Assembly: GCA_027482795.1 (NCBI GenBank)
Contig: JAIXVS010000302.1
Location: 1 to 10,831 of the forward strand
Length of the DNA: 10,831 nucleotides
Reading direction: 5' to 3'
Source of the DNA: Rhodobacter sp.
GTDB taxonomy: Bacteria > Pseudomonadota > Alphaproteobacteria > Rhodobacterales > Rhodobacteraceae
Of the stretch, positions 7,819 through 10,831 are shown in pieces; position 1 is the first letter of the stretch, and every line of letters starts with the position of its first letter. A program made the position numbers and the translations under genes. The notes beneath the pieces were generated by a model, which saw only the letters and a list, made by a program, of their open reading frames with translations, did no database searches and was not told the origin of the DNA.

Positions 7819-10080
7819 GTGGCGACATATAACGGCACGACAGGCAACAACAACTATACAGGAACGCCTGATGGCGATTCCATTTCTGGCAATGCGGGCA
7901 ATGACACGCTGCTTGGCGCCGATGGTGTTGACACCATTTATGGCGGAGTGGGCAATGACTCGCTTGCAGGTGGTGATGGCAATGACCTGATTTACGGCGA
8001 TTTTGATCCATCGGAAGATTTTATCACAAATGGCGGTTTCACCCGAACGGGTGGCGCCTTCACCATTGCGGGTTGGAACAGCATTAACCCCACCACGTCT
8101 TTTGGGCCGTTCTATGCGGGGACATATGTTGCGCTGAACGCAATGGCGACGCCAACCTATGGCGAGGGGGTTCAGCAGACAATCTCGACAACGGTAGGGC
8201 AAGTATACTCGGGGTCTTTGCGCGCCTATGAAGATAACACTGGCGTGGCAAACCACACGCTGCTGATCGAAGTGTTAGATGGCGCAGGGAACGTGATTTA
8301 CACGCAAACCGAAGTTATCTTGAACCAGACCAGCCGCACGATCAATTTTAGCTTCACGGCCGTTAGCGGCAATTCTACGATCCGCCTGACCAACCCAACA
8401 TCAACCAACACAGTCCAAACTGACCTTAAGTTGGATAATGTGGTCATTCTTGGCCCCATTGACCCCATCGGCGAGGACACCATTGATGGGGGTGCGGGCA
8501 ATGATCTGATTTACGCAGGCGCTGGCAATGACAGCGTCACGGGCGGCGCTGGCGATGATACTGTCTACGCAGGCGAGGGCGAGGACGTGTTTAGCGCGGG
8601 CGACATCGGCAATGACCTGCAATTTGGCGGCGCTGGCAACGATGTGATGAACGGCGATGCAGGCCGCGACACAATGTATGGCGATGAGGGTGCCGATACA
8701 ATCAGCGGTGGCGCAGATAGCGATCTGATTTATGCAGGCGATGGCAATGACAATCTGAATGGCGGCGCGGGCAATGATACCGTTTATGCGGGCGCAGGCG
8801 ACGATACATGGCAGTTCGACGACACGGGCGATGACCTGCTTTATGGCGGCGCGGGCAATGACGTTATCAGCGGTGACTTGGGCAATGACACTCTGTACGG
8901 CGATGACGGCAATGATGCGCTAGAAGGGCATGAAGGCGCGGATTTTGTCTTTGGCGGGCTTGGCGATGACTATATCTCTGGCGCGGATGTAAATAACATT
9001 ACCACGCCTGCCAACCGCACCCTGACGCCGACGATTAACACCGATGATGGTTCAAGCGATTATTTGGACGGCGGCGCGGGCAATGACACGCTTTTGGGCA
9101 ACGACGGGCGCGACACGCTGATTGGCGGGGCGGGTAACGATGCGCTGATCGGTGGTGCGGGCGCGGATGTGTTCACCGTGCAAGGCGCAGATACGATCAC
9201 TGATTTTGATGCCACGACGGGCGTGTCGGCCAACGGCAATTTGGACAATGATTTTGTTGATCTGCGCGGGTTTTACAACGCATCGACTTTGGCCACGTGG
9301 AATGCCGCCAACCCTGGCAACCAATATGACAACGCGCTGAAATGGTTGCAGGCCGATCAGCTGGACGGCATTTTGCAAGCGGCAGATGGCTTGCGCATTC
9401 AAAGCGGCGGGGTCGCGGTGGGTGCGGCGCTGCTAAACGATGAAAACACCGCCGTTTGTTTTGCCGCTGGTACGCGCCTTGCCACAGCTAAGGGCAACCG
9501 CCCAATTGAGAAGCTGCGGGTGGGTGATTTGGTGGAAACGGCGGATCACGGGCTGCAACCGATCCGCTGGATTGGCTGCATGACGGTGGACGGGATGGGC
9601 GATTTGGCCCCGATTTTGATTGCGGCGGGCAGCTTGGGCAATCGGCGCGATATCATGGTCTCGCCCTTGCACCGCATGTTGGTGTCGGGCTGGCGGGTCG
9701 AGCTGCTGTTTGGCACGGATGAGGTCATTGCCGCCGCCAAGATGCTGGTCGATGGCGCATCCATTCGCCCCCATCCGATGCGCGAAGTGACTTATTACCA
9801 TATTCTGTTTGACGCGCATGAGATTGTCTTTGCGGAAGGGGCGGGGGCGGAAAGTTTCCACCCTGGCGAGGAAGGGTTCGATGCGCTGGGTGCGGCGGCG
9901 CAGGATGAAATCACCGCGCTGCTGCCGCATATTGCGGGCGGTAACTTTGCCGCCTATGGCCCATCGGCCCGCCGCAGCCTGCGCGCGCATGAGGCGCGGC
10001 TTTTGCAAATGGGGCGCAAGTTGGAAAACACAGGGCAGTTGCCAACCGCGCCGCGCCAGATGGCTATTGCCGCCCAATAG
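7819..10080 (+). CDS. RTX calcium-binding repeat protein with jelly-roll-like insert and C-terminal Hint domain
   Basis: A probable extracellular, calcium-dependent protein of 753 residues. After a short N-terminus come RTX nonapeptides (about 16-64) and an insert at 67-212 with a repeat-free beta-rich composition, opening with ITNGGF and closing with LKLDNVVI, like carbohydrate-binding jelly-roll modules. Two further RTX blocks follow (about 219-390 and 416-456). A Hint_2-type domain starts at Cys547 (VCFAAGTRLAT) and continues through GDLVETADHG, SPLHRML (His618) and YHILFDAHEIVF (Asp665, His667). Hint domains are known for self-cleavage at the N-terminal cysteine; whether this one is active is unknown. 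There is no signal peptide, so type I secretion is the likely route. The GTG at 7819 is chosen over the one at 7750 because GGAG lies 8 bases upstream and homologous N-termini begin VATYNGTTG-like (from memory). The gene appears monocistronic. Confidence 0.88.
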   Translation: MATYNGTTGNNNYTGTPDGDSISGNAGNDTLLGADGVDTIYGGVGNDSLAGGDGNDLIYGDFDPSEDFITNGGFTRTGGAFTIAGWNSINPTTSFGPFYAGTYVALNAMATPTYGEGVQQTISTTVGQVYSGSLRAYEDNTGVANHTLLIEVLDGAGNVIYTQTEVILNQTSRTINFSFTAVSGNSTIRLTNPTSTNTVQTDLKLDNVVILGPIDPIGEDTIDGGAGNDLIYAGAGNDSVTGGAGDDTVYAGEGEDVFSAGDIGNDLQFGGAGNDVMNGDAGRDTMYGDEGADTISGGADSDLIYAGDGNDNLNGGAGNDTVYAGAGDDTWQFDDTGDDLLYGGAGNDVISGDLGNDTLYGDDGNDALEGHEGADFVFGGLGDDYISGADVNNITTPANRTLTPTINTDDGSSDYLDGGAGNDTLLGNDGRDTLIGGAGNDALIGGAGADVFTVQGADTITDFDATTGVSANGNLDNDFVDLRGFYNASTLATWNAANPGNQYDNALKWLQADQLDGILQAADGLRIQSGGVAVGAALLNDENTAVCFAAGTRLATAKGNRPIEKLRVGDLVETADHGLQPIRWIGCMTVDGMGDLAPILIAAGSLGNRRDIMVSPLHRMLVSGWRVELLFGTDEVIAAAKMLVDGASIRPHPMREVTYYHILFDAHEIVFAEGAGAESFHPGEEGFDALGAAAQDEITALLPHIAGGNFAAYGPSARRSLRAHEARLLQMGRKLENTGQLPTAPRQMAIAAQ
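7864..8010 (+). repeat. RTX repeat block 1 (five nonapeptides)
   Basis: Five consecutive 27-base units encode variants of GGxGxDxux, for example GNAGNDTLLG and GGDGNDLIYG. Each unit's Gly and Asp residues would bind calcium within a parallel beta-roll. The block is cut off from the main array by the jelly-roll-like insert. Confidence 0.9.
8473..8985 (+). repeat. RTX repeat block 2 (about 19 units) with a 219-base higher-order duplication
   Basis: About 19 units of the RTX nonapeptide run without a gap. Two units are ten residues long (EDVFSAGDIG and DDTWQFDDTG). Positions 8500-8718 and 8719-8937 are adjacent 73-residue segments, each of seven nonapeptides plus one decapeptide in the same order. 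By eye they match at 43 of 73 residues, mostly beyond the consensus in units such as DLIYAG and DTVYAG. This indicates a past duplication of a multi-unit block rather than of single repeats. Confidence 0.88.
9064..9183 (+). repeat. RTX repeat block 3 (about four nonapeptides)
   Basis: A final run of GGAGND-type units (DGGAGNDTLLG, GGAGNDALIG) follows a spacer of about 25 residues rich in Thr and Asn. It ends in GADVFTV and then TITDFD, the usual exit from an RTX roll. The Hint domain begins about 90 residues later. Confidence 0.88.
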
Positions 10081-10150
10081 GGCCACGCAACCCTTGATTG
10101 AATGCCCGTAAGCGGCGACACCTTCATGACAAAAACTTGCCGCAATGTGT

Positions 10151-10168
10151 AACCTGCGTGTCGCAGTT
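10151..10168 (+). terminator. Weak candidate terminator after the RTX-Hint gene
   Basis: CTGCG (10154-10158) and CGCAG (10162-10166) form a stem around TGT. With C10154 bulged instead, AAC-TGCG pairs with CGCA-GTT for seven base pairs. A T-rich but interrupted stretch (ATTTCCATTT) follows. It lies 70 bases after the stop at 10080. The lack of a continuous T-run makes this tentative. Confidence 0.3.
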
Positions 10169-10220
10169 ATTTCCATTTGCCCGCTTTTTCGCGCTGAAGT
10201 TGCCAGCAGCCACAAACAAA

Positions 10221-10256
10221 TATTGAACACCGTTTCGAAAAGTGAAACGATCAATA
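10221..10256. promoter_or_regulatory. Compound inverted repeat in the intergenic region, candidate operator
   Basis: Two nested dyads share nearly the same centre. The inner arms CGTTTC (10231-10236) and GAAACG (10244-10249) are exact complements around GAAAAGT. The outer arms TATTGA (10221-10226) and TCAATA (10251-10256) are also exact complements. The outer spacing is uneven (4 bases on the left, 1 on the right). There is no T-run after it. It lies about 250 bases before the LamG-like gene and could be a regulator site or a hairpin in a leader RNA. Confidence 0.4.
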
Positions 10257-10367
10257 CGCGGAGCAGTTGCGACTTGGGCTAAACCCCAAGGACAGAACAA
10301 CAGCCCGTTTTGAGCAGTGCGGCCTAAGGGCTGGTTTGGTTTTCAGTGTGGTTTTTTCTGATGCAAT

Positions 10368-10390
10368 GCCTTTGCAGGCACTGCAAAAGC
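10368..10390. promoter_or_regulatory. Near-perfect hairpin-forming inverted repeat before the small ORF and LamG-like gene
   Basis: TTTGCAG (10371-10377) and CTGCAAA (10381-10387) are exact complements around GCA. After one mismatch, GC at 10368-10369 pairs with GC at 10389-10390. A second, weaker stem lies just upstream: CAGCCC (10301-10306) with GGGCTG (10328-10333). CTTGGG (10273-10278) also pairs with CCCAAG (10285-10290). The stretch 10081-10506 thus holds no supported large gene but several inverted repeats, consistent with a structured leader or regulatory region. Confidence 0.4.
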
Positions 10391-10391
10391 T

Positions 10392-10505
10392 ATGACCGCG
10401 CGCGAGCATCTGAGGCAGGAATTGGTGATTGAAATGATCACATCGGGCGCGTTCTTTGGCTTTGCGGCGCTTTACCCCTGTTCTTTTGGGATAGGGGGGC
10501 AATAA
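10392..10505 (+). CDS. Possible 37-codon small ORF directly upstream of the LamG-like gene
   Basis: An ATG at 10392 opens a frame of 37 codons ending in TAA at 10503-10505, one base before the GTG of the next gene. The predicted peptide has a charged, amphipathic start (MTAREHLRQELVIEM) and a hydrophobic, aromatic second half (GAFFGFAALY). The Shine-Dalgarno of the LamG-like gene lies within its last codons, an arrangement used for translational coupling. It has no recognisable Shine-Dalgarno of its own and follows a hairpin immediately. I do not recognise it. It could equally be a chance frame. Confidence 0.22.
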   Translation: MTAREHLRQELVIEMITSGAFFGFAALYPCSFGIGGQ

Positions 10506-10506
10506 C

Positions 10507-10831
10507 GTGCCTATTATTTTCGACGTCACCGCAACGGTTACTTTTACCAACCCGACGGGCGGGGCATGGCAGCGCATTTTCGACTTTGGCAATGGCGCGG
10601 AAAATAACAACATTTGGGCGGGGAATGTTGGAAACACCACCCAGATGGCGCTGGAGGTTTGGCCGCTTGGCGGAACGCCGTACCGTCTGACCACCGCTGT
10701 GGGCGCGATTGTTGCGGGCGAGACGGCGACATGGAATTTCACCATCTCGGACGCGCGGGTGTTCCAGATTTTCAAGAATGGCGTTTTGCTGTCGGCGGGC
10801 ACCAGTACAGCCGCGCAGGTTCCGCTGGATA
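10507..10831 (+). CDS. LamG/concanavalin-A-like domain protein, N-terminal part (3' end outside window)
   Basis: The frame is open from a GTG at 10507 to the window edge (108 codons). It has an in-frame TAG at 10492-10494, so GTG 10507 is the first available start. AGGGGGG about 9 bases upstream serves as the Shine-Dalgarno. The product begins with beta-strand-like sequence (IIFDVTATVTFT), followed by GGAWQRIFDFGNG at about 18-30, the hallmark of LamG/laminin-G-like jelly-roll domains. Later strands include MALEVW, ETATWNFTI and VFQIFKNGVLL, the expected ligand-binding-face pattern. No signal peptide is visible. In Rhodobacterales such N-terminal LamG domains are often followed by RTX or Hint domains, as in the preceding gene; whether that holds here cannot be seen. 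It is likely a surface or secreted protein. Confidence 0.75.
   Translation, partial: MPIIFDVTATVTFTNPTGGAWQRIFDFGNGAENNNIWAGNVGNTTQMALEVWPLGGTPYRLTTAVGAIVAGETATWNFTISDARVFQIFKNGVLLSAGTSTAAQVPLD

Noticed and set aside
7541..7990. 149-codon + strand frame between queG and the RTX-Hint gene
   Set aside because: It starts with a non-ATG codon, runs into the RTX repeats in the wrong frame, and its 3' half is an RTX shadow (repeated MAMT-like pattern).
7624..8256. 210-codon minus-strand frame over the queG-RTX intergenic region and RTX start
   Set aside because: It overlaps the RTX coding sequence in antisense, is Arg/Ala-rich, and shows no motif or Shine-Dalgarno; the sense strand explains the DNA.
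7819..10080. CRISPR-like interpretation of the short tandem DNA repeats
   Set aside because: The repeats are 27-base coding units of RTX nonapeptides in one open frame, with no separate unique spacers of constant length.
10102..10152. 16-codon frame after the RTX-Hint stop, and a 23-codon Cys-rich frame at 10361-10432
   Set aside because: Both are very short, lack a Shine-Dalgarno and show no supporting context; the second also overlaps the hairpin and the better 37-codon frame.
9433..10254. 273-codon minus-strand frame opposite the Hint domain
   Set aside because: Antisense shadow of the Hint coding sequence; no motif, and His/Arg-rich composition typical of shadows.
10251..10802. 183-codon minus-strand frame near the right edge
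   Set aside because: It is antisense to the LamG-like frame, which has a Shine-Dalgarno and family-like strands; the minus frame has Lys/Arg/Pro-rich sequence with no motif.

Overview
The window looks like a chromosomal segment of an alphaproteobacterium, most likely of the Rhodobacterales (Roseobacter/Rhodobacter group). The reasons are the moderately high G+C content, the housekeeping set gltB, mtgA, an FzlA-like glutathione-transferase-fold protein and queG, and a following pair of extracellular-type genes (RTX/Hint and LamG-like) of a kind common in that order. No protein search could be run, so all names rest on motifs read by eye. All supported genes lie on the + strand.

Layout. Positions 2-427 hold the 3' end of a gene that enters from the left, possibly an alpha/beta-hydrolase-fold protein. 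Its stop overlaps the start of gltB (414-4952), the complete large subunit of glutamate synthase; its partner gltD is not in the window. A strong hairpin plus T-tract (4959-5014) follows gltB and runs directly into the start codon of mtgA (5015-5740), a membrane-anchored peptidoglycan glycosyltransferase. After an 89-base gap with a perfect inverted repeat come fzlA (5830-6495), a probable FtsZ-associated division regulator, and queG (6476-7528), epoxyqueuosine reductase. These two overlap by 20 bases.

From about 7530 the character changes from compact core genes to an accessory, cell-surface type region. A 290-base leader with nested palindromes and several hairpins precedes a 753-residue protein (7819-10080). 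This protein has three blocks of calcium-binding RTX nonapeptides, a jelly-roll-like insert, and a C-terminal Hint (intein/Hedgehog-type autoprocessing) domain. A further 426-base stretch, also rich in inverted repeats and holding a possible 37-codon small ORF, separates it from the start of a second gene (10507 onward). That gene encodes a LamG/concanavalin-A-like domain and runs off the right edge.

How the genes relate. GltB serves ammonium assimilation and QueG tRNA modification. MtgA and FzlA both act on the division-site wall, so their adjacency may be meaningful. The RTX-Hint protein and the LamG-like protein look like extracellular or surface proteins from one expanded family. The most noteworthy features are the internal 73-residue higher-order duplication in the RTX array, the Hint domain with no obvious C-terminal partner, the hairpin shared by the gltB terminator and the mtgA start, and the structured leaders before both surface genes.
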